DNA from: Streptomyces sp. NBC_00554
GTDB lineage: Bacteria > Actinomycetota > Actinomycetes > Streptomycetales > Streptomycetaceae
Reading direction: 5' to 3'
Assembly (NCBI RefSeq): GCF_041431135.1
Contig: NZ_CP107799.1
Span: 8,494,001-8,558,000, forward strand
Length of the DNA stretch: 64,000 nt
In this document: in pieces, positions 50,304-59,700 of the stretch
How positions within the stretch are numbered: the stretch's first letter is position 1
How the letters are laid out: each line of letters starts with the position of its first letter
Made by a program: the position numbers and the translations under genes
The notes under the pieces: model-generated
Told to the model about the DNA's origin: nothing
Database searches by the model: none
Seen by the model: the letters and a program-made list of their open reading frames with translations, nothing else

Positions 50304-51574
50304 GGACCGTGACCGTCGTCGGTGCCTCCCTCTCCGGGGTGTACGCGGCCCGCGAACTGCGGACCCAGGGGTTCGACGGACGGCTGGTGATCGTCGGGGA
50401 CGAGCCCCACCGACCCTACGACCGCCCGCCCCTGTCCAAGGACTTCCTCACCGGCCGCGCCGACGAGGACCAACTCGCCCTCACCGACGCCGAGGAGACC
50501 GCCGAACTCGACGCCGAGTGGCTCCTCGGCGTACGTGCCCGCGGCCTCGACGCCCGCGGCCGCACCGTCCTCCTCGACAACGGACGCACCGTCTCCACCG
50601 ACGGCGTGGTCATCGCCACCGGCGCGGCGGCCCGCCGCCTCCCGGGTGACGACCTCGCCGGCGTCCACACTCTGCGCACCCTCGACGACGCCCGTGCCCT
50701 GCGCGAGGAACTCACCCGGGGCCCGCTCCGCGTCGTCGTCATCGGAGGCGGCTTCATCGGCGCGGAGACCGCCTCCTCGTGCGCCGCCCTCGGCCATGAC
50801 GTCACGGTCGTCGAGGCCGCCCCGCTGCCCCTCGTCCCTCACCTCGGCCCCGACATGGCAGCCGTGTGCGCCGCGCTGCACCGCCGAGGCGGCGTCAGCC
50901 TTGTCACCGGCATCGGTGTCGCCGGCCTGCGGGGGAGCGGCACCGTGCGATCAAGCGGAGGCCGCACCGCGGCTTCGCACGATGGCCCCGCCGCCGGCCC
51001 GTCGGTCGCCGAGGACGTCGCGCCGCGGCGCACCGTCACCGGGGTGCGGCTCACCGACGGCCGGACCCTGCCCGCCGACGTGGTGATCGTGGGCATCGGC
51101 GCCACCCCCAACACCGGCTGGCTCGCGGGCTCGACGCTCGCCCTGCACGACGGCGTACTGTGCGACGACGGTTGCGTGACCGGACTTGCGCAGGTGGTCG
51201 CCGTCGGAGACGTCGCCCGCGTCGGAGGCGCCCGCACCGAACACTGGACCTCCGCCACCGAACAACCCCGGGTCGCCGTACGCAACTTGCTCGCCGGCCG
51301 CACCGTCGACACCGTGCGATCCCTGCCCTACTTCTGGTCCGACCAGTACGGCGCACGCATCCAGTTCGCGGGCCGACGACACGAGGCCGACACCGTCCGT
51401 ATCGCCGAGGGCGCCATCGAGGACGGCGCACCCGCCGAGGGCGGCTTCCTCGCCCTCTACGAACGCGACGGCCGTACGACAGCCGTCCTCTCCGTCGACC
51501 GCCCGCGCCCGTTCATGCGAGCACGCCGTGAACTGGCCCGCAGCGCAGGCCCGGTGGAGTCGGCGGCACTGTGA
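50300..51574 (+). CDS. FAD-dependent ferredoxin reductase
   Basis: 424 residues. FAD motif VTVVGASLSGVYAARELRTQ at the N-terminus and NAD motif RVVVIGGGFIGAETASSCAA (about residues 147-166), with DGVVIATGAAAR and VGIGATPNTGWLAGS. The C-terminal reductase clamp includes PYFWSDQYGARIQFAGR, a signature of ferredoxin reductases of oxygenase systems. There is an Ala/Arg-rich insert of about 25 residues (roughly 210-240) containing GRTAASHDGPAAGPSVAEDV, longer than usual. It probably reduces the ferredoxin encoded just upstream. The ATG at 50300 follows GGGAGG. Confidence 0.93.
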   Translation: MRTVTVVGASLSGVYAARELRTQGFDGRLVIVGDEPHRPYDRPPLSKDFLTGRADEDQLALTDAEETAELDAEWLLGVRARGLDARGRTVLLDNGRTVSTDGVVIATGAAARRLPGDDLAGVHTLRTLDDARALREELTRGPLRVVVIGGGFIGAETASSCAALGHDVTVVEAAPLPLVPHLGPDMAAVCAALHRRGGVSLVTGIGVAGLRGSGTVRSSGGRTAASHDGPAAGPSVAEDVAPRRTVTGVRLTDGRTLPADVVIVGIGATPNTGWLAGSTLALHDGVLCDDGCVTGLAQVVAVGDVARVGGARTEHWTSATEQPRVAVRNLLAGRTVDTVRSLPYFWSDQYGARIQFAGRRHEADTVRIAEGAIEDGAPAEGGFLALYERDGRTTAVLSVDRPRPFMRARRELARSAGPVESAAL

Positions 51575-51671
51575 CGACCTGAGCGTTCAGAGAGCGTGCG
51601 GGCGGGCCGTGGGGCCGGTGGTCCGCGGAGTGGGCGTAGCGGGGTGGGGTCGTGCTCAGGCGCGACCCCGG

Positions 51672-51736
51672 TCGCCATGAGTCGGCAGTCGCCATGAGTC
51701 GCGAGTCGCTAGTCGCGATGAGTCGCGACTCATGGC
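51672..51736. repeat. tandem and inverted repeats at a convergent gene end
   Basis: Three direct copies of a roughly 17-bp unit (GTCGCCATGAGTCGGCA, GTCGCCATGAGTCGCGA and, after a 7-bp spacer, GTCGCGATGAGTCGCGA) are followed by a partial inverted copy. GCCATGAGTCGCGA (51691-51704) pairs perfectly with TCGCGACTCATGGC (51723-51736). The element sits between the convergent reductase and membrane-protein genes and can act as a terminator. Confidence 0.75.
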
Positions 51737-51768
51737 ACCTGGTCGCACCCGGTCGACCGTCATCGCAC

Positions 51769-52437
51769 CTACGAATGCGACAACTGCCCCGCCCCGCCCT
51801 GTCGACGTATTCGCTCCTGAGTGCGCTCGGCCGTCCGTGCCTGCCGCCGCGCCCTGCGCCGTTCGCGCCGCAAGGCCCGCGCGGTGCTGCTCGGTACCGA
51901 CACCACTCCGTTCCGCTGGTTCCACACCTGTCGCGTCACCCAGACGTCGAGGGCGGCCCAGGTGGCCACGACCGTGCTGGCCACACTGCTGAGAACCATG
52001 GGGAACGCCAGCCAGGATCCCGCGAGCGTGGACAGGAAGGCCACCATGGCCTGGATCAGCGTCACGGCGATGATGATCACCGCTCGCACAGCCGCCGTAC
52101 GCACCGGATCGGGAAGTCGACGCCTGCGTGCGGGCTCCTCGACCCACAACGGCCGGTAGTACGCCCGCTCTTCGTACTCCTCCTCAGCCGCGAGGCCCCG
52201 GCCTTCCGCAAGGGCGGGGCCCTCCGCGATGCCGGGTCCGTCCGTGCGGCTGCGCCCGTCCACGGCAATGCCCTGCCCGTCGGCCTGGTCGTGACCGCCT
52301 GCCGCACCGTGCCGCTCGGCCGACCGGTCGTGCCCGTTCACCGGAATGTCGCGATCCGGTGCCTGCGTGGCCGGTTGTACCGCCTCGGGTACCGCAACGC
52401 TGGTCCCGGCCGCCCCGCTCCGCTCCGCCGTGCCCAT
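51769..52437 (-). CDS. hypothetical membrane protein
   Basis: 222 residues. The first 110 residues are hydrophilic and acidic, with no domain I recognise. Residues 125-185 hold two hydrophobic helices (AAVRAVIIIAVTLIQAMVAF followed by LSTLAGSWLAFPMVLSSVAS, then VVATWAALDVWVTRQVW). The C-terminal tail is strongly basic (RALRRERRRARRQARTAERT). The ATG at 52437 is preferred over an ATG 54 codons upstream, whose extra residues look like non-coding sequence. It is divergent from the conservon. The basic tail could bind nucleic acid or lipid, but there is no family evidence. Confidence 0.75.
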   Translation of the reverse strand: MGTAERSGAAGTSVAVPEAVQPATQAPDRDIPVNGHDRSAERHGAAGGHDQADGQGIAVDGRSRTDGPGIAEGPALAEGRGLAAEEEYEERAYYRPLWVEEPARRRRLPDPVRTAAVRAVIIIAVTLIQAMVAFLSTLAGSWLAFPMVLSSVASTVVATWAALDVWVTRQVWNQRNGVVSVPSSTARALRRERRRARRQARTAERTQERIRRQGGAGQLSHS

Positions 52438-52859
52438 CAACTTGTCACTCCCCACCGCCCAGCAGACCCTTCGCACCGGTGTCAGGTGACCCCGGCTCCC
52501 CAGTGGCTGCCCGGCTTGCGCTGAATTACGCCGCCTGGGTGTGGCATGCGGCGCCTGTGGCCGATTCCGCACCCATCTCCCGTACAGAAAGACGAACAAC
52601 GCGCCCTGAAGATTCCCAAGGAGCGAAGAATTCCGGCCAACTGACGGAGTTCACCTCTCCGATGTAATCCCGCCCAACGGGCGGATTCGGGGAGGCAATC
52701 TCACCCAATGAACGGACAACTCCCCATGTTTTGTTCCCCATATGAGGCGTGTGCTCCCGGACGGGTCTTCGAGTTACTTGAGCGTCGGTAGTAGGCTCAC
52801 GCCGTTTGTTGACGCACATGTGTACCCCCGGGTCGGAGGGGGTCGAGCTGGGGGAGGCC
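52438..52859. other. 422-bp divergent intergenic region with a cvnA promoter candidate
   Basis: No gene. On the plus strand, TTCGAG (52768-52773) is followed after 18 bp by TAGGCT (52792-52797), giving a start near 52804 and a leader of about 55 nt. TTG and ATG codons at 52806 and 52818 are in frame with cvnA, but only the ATG at 52860 has a proper ribosome site. Confidence 0.5.
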
Positions 52860-55800
52860 ATGCGCTTTCGCGGGAAGTCCATCCGCAGGAAGATCGTGGC
52901 GCTGCTCCTGGTGCCGCTGGTGTCCTTGACCGCGATCTGGGCGTTCGCCACGGTGCTCACCGGGCGCGAGGCCAACGACCTGTTCAACGTGTCGGACGTC
53001 GTGGAGAAGATCGGCTATCCCACCGAGGACGCCGTCCGAGTCCTCCAGCAGGAACGCCGCCAGACTCTCGTCTATCTGGCCGACCCGCGCGCCTCCGACG
53101 CCCTCGCGGCGCTCAAGCGGAGCCGGACCGCCACTGACGACGCCGTGGCGAAGGTCCGAAAGAACGCCAAGGACGAGCAGGTCCGCGGGAGCATGGGTGA
53201 GCGCACCTCCGAGCGCCTCACCACCATCCTGGACGCCTTCGACGGAATCGACTCGCTGCGCCAGAGCGTCGAGGACGGCACCGTCAACCGCGCGCAGGCC
53301 CTCGACCTCTACAACCGTCTGGTCGACCCCTGCTACGTCCTGATGACCAACATCCACCTGCTCAACAACGTGGAGATGGACAAGCAGGGCCGCGCACTGG
53401 TCAACCTCGCCCGGGCCCGTGAGCTCGTCTCCCGCGAGGACGCCCTCCTGGGCTCCGCGCTCGTCGCGGGCCGCATCACGCAGGACGAGATCCGCGATGT
53501 CTCCGACCTCATGGCACAGCGCTCCCTGATGTACGAGATGAGCCTGCCGCTGTTGCCCTCCTCGGAGCGCGAACGGTACGAGCGCTACTGGAAGAACGCC
53601 GACACGGCGCCCCTGCGGGTGGCCGAGCAGGCCGTCGTCACCTCCTCGGCAGGCTCGCCCCGCGGTGTCACCGCGAAGAGCTGGGACACCGCGGCCGGAC
53701 GGGTCGTCGACGAGCTCGGCACGCTCAACGACCGAGCGGCCGACCGCTACCAGGACCGGGTCCGGCCGGTGGCCGTGGGAGTCATCCTCAAGGCGGTCAT
53801 CGCCGGCGTCCTCGGCCTCATCGCCCTGCTGATCTCGCTCTTCATGTCCGTACGCATCGGCCGGAGCCTCATCCGCGACCTGCGCCGACTGCGCCTGGAT
53901 GCCCACGAGGCGTCCGGCGTCCGGCTGCCCAGCGTCATGCGCCGCCTGTCCGCGGGCGAGCAGGTCGACGTCGAGACCGAAGTGCCGCGCCTGGAGTACG
54001 ACAAGAACGAGATCGGTGAGGTGGGCCAGGCCCTCAACACCCTTCAGCGCGCCGCCGTCGAGGCCGCCGTCAAGCAGTCCGAACTCCGCGATGGCGTCTC
54101 CGAGGTCTTCGTCAACCTCGCCCGCCGCAGCCAGGTCCTGCTCCACAAGCAGCTCACCCTGCTCGACACCATGGAGCGCAGGACCGACGACACCGACGAG
54201 CTCGCCGACCTGTTCCGCCTCGACCACCTGACCACCCGCATGCGCCGCCACGCCGAGGGCCTGGTGATCCTCTCGGGCGCCGCCCCGTCCCGGCAGTGGC
54301 GCAAGCCGGTCCAGCTCATGGACATCGTCCGCGCCGCCGTCGCCGAGGTCGAGGACTACGAGCGCATCGAGGTACGCCGGCTTCCGCGCGTCGCCGCCAC
54401 CGGGCCCGCCGTCGCCGACCTGACCCATCTCGTCGCCGAACTCCTCGAGAACGCCACGGTGTTCTCGCCCCCGCACACGGCCGTGCAGGTTCTCGGCGAG
54501 CGCGTCGCCAACGGCTTCACCCTGGAGATCCACGACCGCGGCCTGGGTATGGCGGCCGAGGCGCTCCTCGACGCCAACCTGAGGCTCGCCGAAACCCCCG
54601 AGTTCGAGCTGTCCGACACCGACCGGCTCGGCCTCTTCGTGGTCAGCAGGCTCGCACAGCGGCAGAACGTCCGCGTCTCCCTCCAGCCCTCCCCGTACGG
54701 CGGTACCACCGCGGTCGTCTTCATTCCCGACGCGCTGCTCACGGACGACGTGCCGGACACGAACGGCATCGGGTTCCGTCTCGACCGCGCGCTGCCCACA
54801 AAGGAGGGCGAGGTCGAAGCGGAGCGGAAGGCCGCGCTCTCCCAGGTCCCGGTCCACCTTCCCGGCCTGCCCGCCTCGATCCTCGACGGGCCCGTCGAAC
54901 TGGAAGCTCCGGTCGACCTGGACACCCTCAGCGGCTTCCCCGGCGCACTCGGCGACGACGACAGCGAACGCGGCGGTCTGTTCCGGCCGCGCCGCTCCAT
55001 CGCGGGTGTCCCGGGTGAACAGCACCAGCAGGCCCGCGACAGCCGGGGCGAGCCCGCCCGATCCGGCGACGACGGCCAGCCGGACGCTCCCGTCCCGCTG
55101 CCCCGGCGCAGGGCACCCAAGCTCGTCAGCTCGCACGGTCGTCCCGTGACCCAGACGCGGTCCCGCCGCGACGGGGCGGGCGAGGAGCCGGCGGAGGACT
55201 TCGAGCCGGGCCGTGGTCCGGAGCAGGCGGAGAGCCCGGAGACGGGGGAACAAAGAGACATGGCGGAGCCCGACGGTACGGAGCCGCTCGCGGCCCGGCG
55301 CGTCGATCGCGCGGAGACTCCGGCGCTGCGCGGGAGCGAGCGCGCCGAGACGCCGGCACGACGCGCCGGCGAGAGCGCTGAGAGCCCGTTGCGGCACGGG
55401 GTCGAGCGCTCTGATTCCACAGGTCCCGGAAGGGTCCCCGGACCGCGCGAGGTTTCTGGCCTACGGCCGGCACCCGGGCTTCGAGAGACCACCGAGCTTC
55501 GGCACACCGCCGGGAGCCGAGAGGCCCCCGCTCTTCCGCAACGCAGCCGTCGCACCACCCCGTCGCCCGGCGCGGACGAGACCATCCCGCGTTCCGACGG
55601 CGCGACGGCAGGGGCGGAACCGGGCGCGGGCCCGCTGCCCCGCCGCGTCAGACAGGCCAATCTGGCCCCGCAGTTGAAGGACGGCCCCGAGCGGCGCACC
55701 GAGCGGGACAAGGCCCGCACCGGCAGCGGAGCGGACCCCGCCGAACGTGACGCCGACGAGGTACGCAACCGGATGGCCTCGCTCCAGCGCGGCTGGCAGC

Positions 55801-55880
55801 GAGGCCGCGAGGAGAACGCCGCGGGCGACGAGCCCCACGACGGCACAGCACCACGAAAGACAAAGGGGGACGGTCGATGA
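52860..55880 (+). CDS. cvnA: CvnA, sensor kinase-like protein of a conservon
   Basis: 1006 residues. In the conservons of Streptomyces, CvnA is a membrane-bound histidine-kinase-like component of a receptor complex with CvnB, C and D. Order of parts: basic start MRFRGKSIRRK, first transmembrane helix (about 12-38), extracytoplasmic nitrate/nitrite-sensor-like helical domain (about 40-295), second helix (VAVGVILKAVIAGVLGLIAL), HAMP-like linker and HATPase domain (about 480-640). The N-box is ELLENATVFSPP and the G-box DRGLGM. A 350-residue Pro/Arg/Glu-rich tail follows. The ATG at 52860 has GGGGAGG directly upstream. Its stop overlaps cvnB. Confidence 0.95.
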   Translation: MRFRGKSIRRKIVALLLVPLVSLTAIWAFATVLTGREANDLFNVSDVVEKIGYPTEDAVRVLQQERRQTLVYLADPRASDALAALKRSRTATDDAVAKVRKNAKDEQVRGSMGERTSERLTTILDAFDGIDSLRQSVEDGTVNRAQALDLYNRLVDPCYVLMTNIHLLNNVEMDKQGRALVNLARARELVSREDALLGSALVAGRITQDEIRDVSDLMAQRSLMYEMSLPLLPSSERERYERYWKNADTAPLRVAEQAVVTSSAGSPRGVTAKSWDTAAGRVVDELGTLNDRAADRYQDRVRPVAVGVILKAVIAGVLGLIALLISLFMSVRIGRSLIRDLRRLRLDAHEASGVRLPSVMRRLSAGEQVDVETEVPRLEYDKNEIGEVGQALNTLQRAAVEAAVKQSELRDGVSEVFVNLARRSQVLLHKQLTLLDTMERRTDDTDELADLFRLDHLTTRMRRHAEGLVILSGAAPSRQWRKPVQLMDIVRAAVAEVEDYERIEVRRLPRVAATGPAVADLTHLVAELLENATVFSPPHTAVQVLGERVANGFTLEIHDRGLGMAAEALLDANLRLAETPEFELSDTDRLGLFVVSRLAQRQNVRVSLQPSPYGGTTAVVFIPDALLTDDVPDTNGIGFRLDRALPTKEGEVEAERKAALSQVPVHLPGLPASILDGPVELEAPVDLDTLSGFPGALGDDDSERGGLFRPRRSIAGVPGEQHQQARDSRGEPARSGDDGQPDAPVPLPRRRAPKLVSSHGRPVTQTRSRRDGAGEEPAEDFEPGRGPEQAESPETGEQRDMAEPDGTEPLAARRVDRAETPALRGSERAETPARRAGESAESPLRHGVERSDSTGPGRVPGPREVSGLRPAPGLRETTELRHTAGSREAPALPQRSRRTTPSPGADETIPRSDGATAGAEPGAGPLPRRVRQANLAPQLKDGPERRTERDKARTGSGADPAERDADEVRNRMASLQRGWQRGREENAAGDEPHDGTAPRKTKGDGR

Positions 55881-56317
55881 CCGCACCGAAGTCCACAGGG
55901 CCCACCACGACCAGCACGGCGTCGGGGGAGCTGAACTGGCTTCTCGACGACCTGGTTGACCGTGTCGCCAGCATCCGCCAGGCGATCGTGCTCTCCGGTG
56001 ACGGCCTTCCCACGGGTGTCTCCAAGGACCTGACCCGGGAGGACAGCGAGCACCTGGCCGCCGTCGCCTCGGGCTTCCACAGCCTCGCCAAAGGCGTCGG
56101 CCGCCACTTCGAGGTGGGCAGCGTCCGCCAGACGGTCGTCGAGCTGGACGAGGCCTTCCTGTTCGTCACGGCTGCGGGCGACGGCAGCTGCCTGGCCGTT
56201 CTGTCGGACGCCGAATCGGATGTCGGCCAGGTCGCGTACGAAATGACGCTCCTGGTCAAGCGGGTCGGCGTACATCTGGCCGCCGCTCCGCGCACCGATC
56301 CGCCCGCAGGCGGGTAG
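55877..56317 (+). CDS. cvnB: CvnB, roadblock/LC7 protein
   Basis: 146 residues. A roadblock/LC7 fold: LNWLLDDLVDRVASIRQAIV, LSGDGLPTGVSK and a beta region ending in CLAVLSDAESDVGQVAYEMT. In conservons this protein bridges CvnA and the small GTPase CvnD. The ATG at 55877 overlaps the cvnA stop (ATGA). No membrane segment. It is 9 bp ahead of cvnC. Confidence 0.96.
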   Translation: MTAPKSTGPTTTSTASGELNWLLDDLVDRVASIRQAIVLSGDGLPTGVSKDLTREDSEHLAAVASGFHSLAKGVGRHFEVGSVRQTVVELDEAFLFVTAAGDGSCLAVLSDAESDVGQVAYEMTLLVKRVGVHLAAAPRTDPPAGG

Positions 56318-56326
56318 TGGGATGAC

Positions 56327-56734
56327 ATGAGTGTGAGCGTGAGCGGAGACAGCCAAGGACGACGCCCCTGGTTCGACGACGAGGCCGGACCGGTGGTCCG
56401 CCCCTACGCCATGACGCGCGGCCGCACCACCAGTACGGCCCAACACCGCCTCGACCTGATCGCGGTGGTCGTCACGGAGTCGTACGACCACGACCCCGAG
56501 GTGGACCAGACGCTGTCCCCGGAACACGTGGACATCGTCGAACTCTGCCGCGACGCCCCGCAGTCGGTCGCCGAACTCGCCGCCGAACTCGATCTCCCCG
56601 TCGGGGTGGTGCGGGTCCTCATCGGGGACCTCGTGGATGAGGAAATGGTCCATGTGACACGTCCAGTACCGCCCGCCGAGCTGCCGGACGAGAGTATTCT
56701 GCGCGACGTGATCAACGGCCTCCGGGCGCTCTGA
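56327..56734 (+). CDS. cvnC: CvnC, DUF742 protein
   Basis: 135 residues. The DUF742 pattern begins with RPWFDDEAGPVVRPYAMTRG and continues with LDLIAVVV and a winged-helix-like part, SPEHVDIVELCRDAPQSVAE followed by LDLPVGVVRVLIGDLV. It is the third conservon component. In other conservons cvnD follows directly; here the oxoprolinase gene starts 24 bp downstream instead. Confidence 0.96.
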   Translation: MSVSVSGDSQGRRPWFDDEAGPVVRPYAMTRGRTTSTAQHRLDLIAVVVTESYDHDPEVDQTLSPEHVDIVELCRDAPQSVAELAAELDLPVGVVRVLIGDLVDEEMVHVTRPVPPAELPDESILRDVINGLRAL

Positions 56735-56758
56735 GCAGGGCGGAAGCGGGGAACAGAC

Positions 56759-59700
56759 GTGACAGGCTGGCAGTTCTGGGTCGACCGAGGCGGCACCTTC
56801 ACCGATATCGTCGCGCGGCGCCCGGACGGCCGCCTGCTCACGCACAAACTGCTGTCCGACAACCCGGCCAGGTACGCCGACGCGGCGGTCGCGGGTGTGC
56901 GGGAGCTCCTCGAAGAGGGCGCGGAGATCGACGCCGTCCGCATGGGCACCACGGTCGCCACCAACGCCCTCCTGGAACGCAAGGGCGAGCGCACCCTCCT
57001 GGTCATCACTCGCGGCTTCCGCGACGCACTGCGCATCGCCTACCAGAACCGCCCCCGCATCTTCGCCCGCGCGATCGAACTGCCGGAGCTGCTGTACGAG
57101 CGTGTCGTCGAGGTCGACGAGCGGATCGCCGCCGACGGCACGGTCCTGCGCGCCCCGGACCTGGACGCCCTCGCCGGGCCCTTCCAGGAGGCGTACGACT
57201 CCGGGATCCGCGCCCTCGCCGTGGTCTGCATGCACAGCCACCTCCACCCCGCCCACGAACAGGCCATCGGTGAGCTGGCGGCCCGCACGGGCTTCCCGCA
57301 GATCTCGCTCTCCAGCGAGGTCAGCCCGCTGATGAAGCTCGTCCCGCGCGGAGACACGGCCGTGGTCGACGCCTACCTGTCGCCCGTGCTGCGCCGCTAC
57401 GTCCAGCACGTCGCCGATGAACTCCAAGGCGTGCGGCTGATGTTCATGCAGTCCAACGGAGGCCTCGCCGAAGCCGGCCAGTTCCGCGGCAAGGACGCCA
57501 TCCTGTCCGGTCCGGCCGGTGGCATCGTCGGCATGGCCCGGATGTCGCAGCTCGCCGGGTTCGACCGCGTCATCGGCTTCGACATGGGCGGCACCTCCAC
57601 GGACGTCTCGCACTTCGCCGGCGAGTACGAACGGGTCTTCACCACCCAGATCGCCGGAGTCCGACTGCGCTCGCCCATGCTCGACATCCACACCGTCGCG
57701 GCGGGCGGCGGCTCGCTGCTCCACTTCGACGGCTCCCGCTACCGGGTGGGCCCCGACTCGGCGGGCGCCGAACCCGGACCCGCCTGCTACCGCGCCGGCG
57801 GACCGCTCACCGTCACCGACGCCAACGTCGCCCTCGGCCGCATCCAACCCACCCATTTCCCCCGGGTGTTCGGCCCGGACGGCGACCAGCCCATCGACGA
57901 CGCACTGGTCCGCGAACGCTTCGCCGCCCTCGCCCGCGAGATCCGGGAGCGGACCGGCGACGACCGCACCCCTGAGCAGGTCGCCGAGGGCTACCTCCAG
58001 ATCGCCGTGGCCAACATCGCCAACGCCGTCAAGCGGATCTCGGTCCAGAAGGGCCACGACGTCACCCGGTACGCGCTGACCACCTTCGGCGGCGCGGGCG
58101 GGCAGCACGCGTGCATGGTCGCCGACTCGCTCGGCATCCGAACCGTCCTCGTGCCGCCCATGGCCGGTGTCCTGTCCGCCCTCGGCATCGGACTCGCCGA
58201 TACGACGGCCATGCGCGAACAGTCCGTCGAAGCACCCCTGGAAGCCTCCGCGATGCCCGGCATCCTGAAGACCGCCGACGACCTGGAGGGCGCCGCCCGC
58301 GCCGAACTCCTCGCCGAGGACGTGCCCGAGGACCGCATCCGGGTCACCCGCCGGGCCCAGCTCCGCTACGACGGCACGGACACGGCACTCACCGTCGAGC
58401 TCACCGAGCCCGACACCATGACCCGCACCTTCGAAGAACGCCATCGCGCCACCTACTCCTTCACCCTCGACCGTCCGGTCGTTGTGGAAGCCCTCTCTGT
58501 GGAAGCCACCGGTCTCACCGACCCCCCCGATCTCTCCGCTCTCTCCGCCTTCGTAAGCCGCTCCACCGCGCCGGAAACGGCCGGCCTGCACACGGGCGGC
58601 GCCCGGCGCGACGTACCCCTGCTCCGACGCGAGGAACTGCCCTCCGGCCAAACGGTCACCGGACCCGCGATCATCACCGAGGCCGGCTCGACGACCGTCG
58701 TCGACGACGGCTGGCAGGCCGCGACGACCGACGACGGGCATCTGGTCATGGAACGCGCGGCGATTACGCAGAGTTCCGATCTCGGCACAGAAGCGGACCC
58801 CGTCCTCCTTGAGGTCTTCAACAACCTCTTCATGTCCATCGCCGAGCAAATGGGCGCCCGCCTGGAGTCCACCGCCCAGTCGGTCAACATCAAGGAGCGC
58901 CTGGACTTCTCCTGCGCCCTCTTCGCCCCCGACGGCAGCCTGGTCGCCAACGCCCCGCACATTCCGGTGCACTTGGGCTCGATGGGCACCAGCGTCAAGG
59001 AAGTCATCAGGCGGCGCGGAGACGGCATGCGCCCCGGAGACACGTACGCCGTCAACGACCCGTACCACGGCGGCACCCACCTCCCCGACGTCACCGTGAT
59101 CACCCCGGTCTTCGACACGGAGAGTGAACGGATCCTCTTCTATGTCGCCTCGCGCGGGCACCACGCCGAGATCGGCGGCATCGCACCGGGCTCGATGCCG
59201 GCGAACAGCCGCACCATCGACGAGGAGGGCATCCTCTTCGACAATTGGCTGCTCGCCGAGAACGGCCGCTTCCGCGAAGCCGAGACCCTGGCCCTGCTCA
59301 CCCGGGCGCCCTACCCGTCGCGCAACCCGAAGACCAACCTCGCCGACCTGCGCGCGCAGATCGCTGCCAACCAGAAGGGCGTCGACGAAGTCGCCCGCAT
59401 GATCGACAACTTCGGCCTCGATGTGGTCCAGGCCTACATGAAGCACGTCCAGGACAACGCCGAAGAAGCGGTCCGGCGCGTGATCGACACTCTCGAAGAG
59501 GGTCGGTTCACGTACGAGACCGACTCCGGGGCCGTCATCCGAGTCCGCGTCTCCGTAGACCGCGAAAAACGCTCAGCCACCGTCGACTTCACCGGTACGT
59601 CACCCCAGCTGACCACCAACTTCAACGCGCCCTTCGCGGTGGTCAACGCAGCCGTCCTGTACGTCTTCCGCACCCTGGTCGACGACGACATCCCGCTCAA

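Noticed and set aside
51672..51736. Short repeats considered as a CRISPR array
   Set aside because: Units are contiguous without unique spacers, only three copies exist, and no cas genes are present.
52806..52859. Upstream TTG/ATG starts for cvnA
   Set aside because: They would add 14-18 residues unlike other CvnA N-termini and lack a ribosome site; the ATG at 52860 has GGGGAGG at correct spacing.
54356..59446. A 1696-codon antisense frame across the conservon and oxoprolinase
   Set aside because: It crosses four well-supported genes on the other strand and has no recognisable motif; a high-GC artefact.
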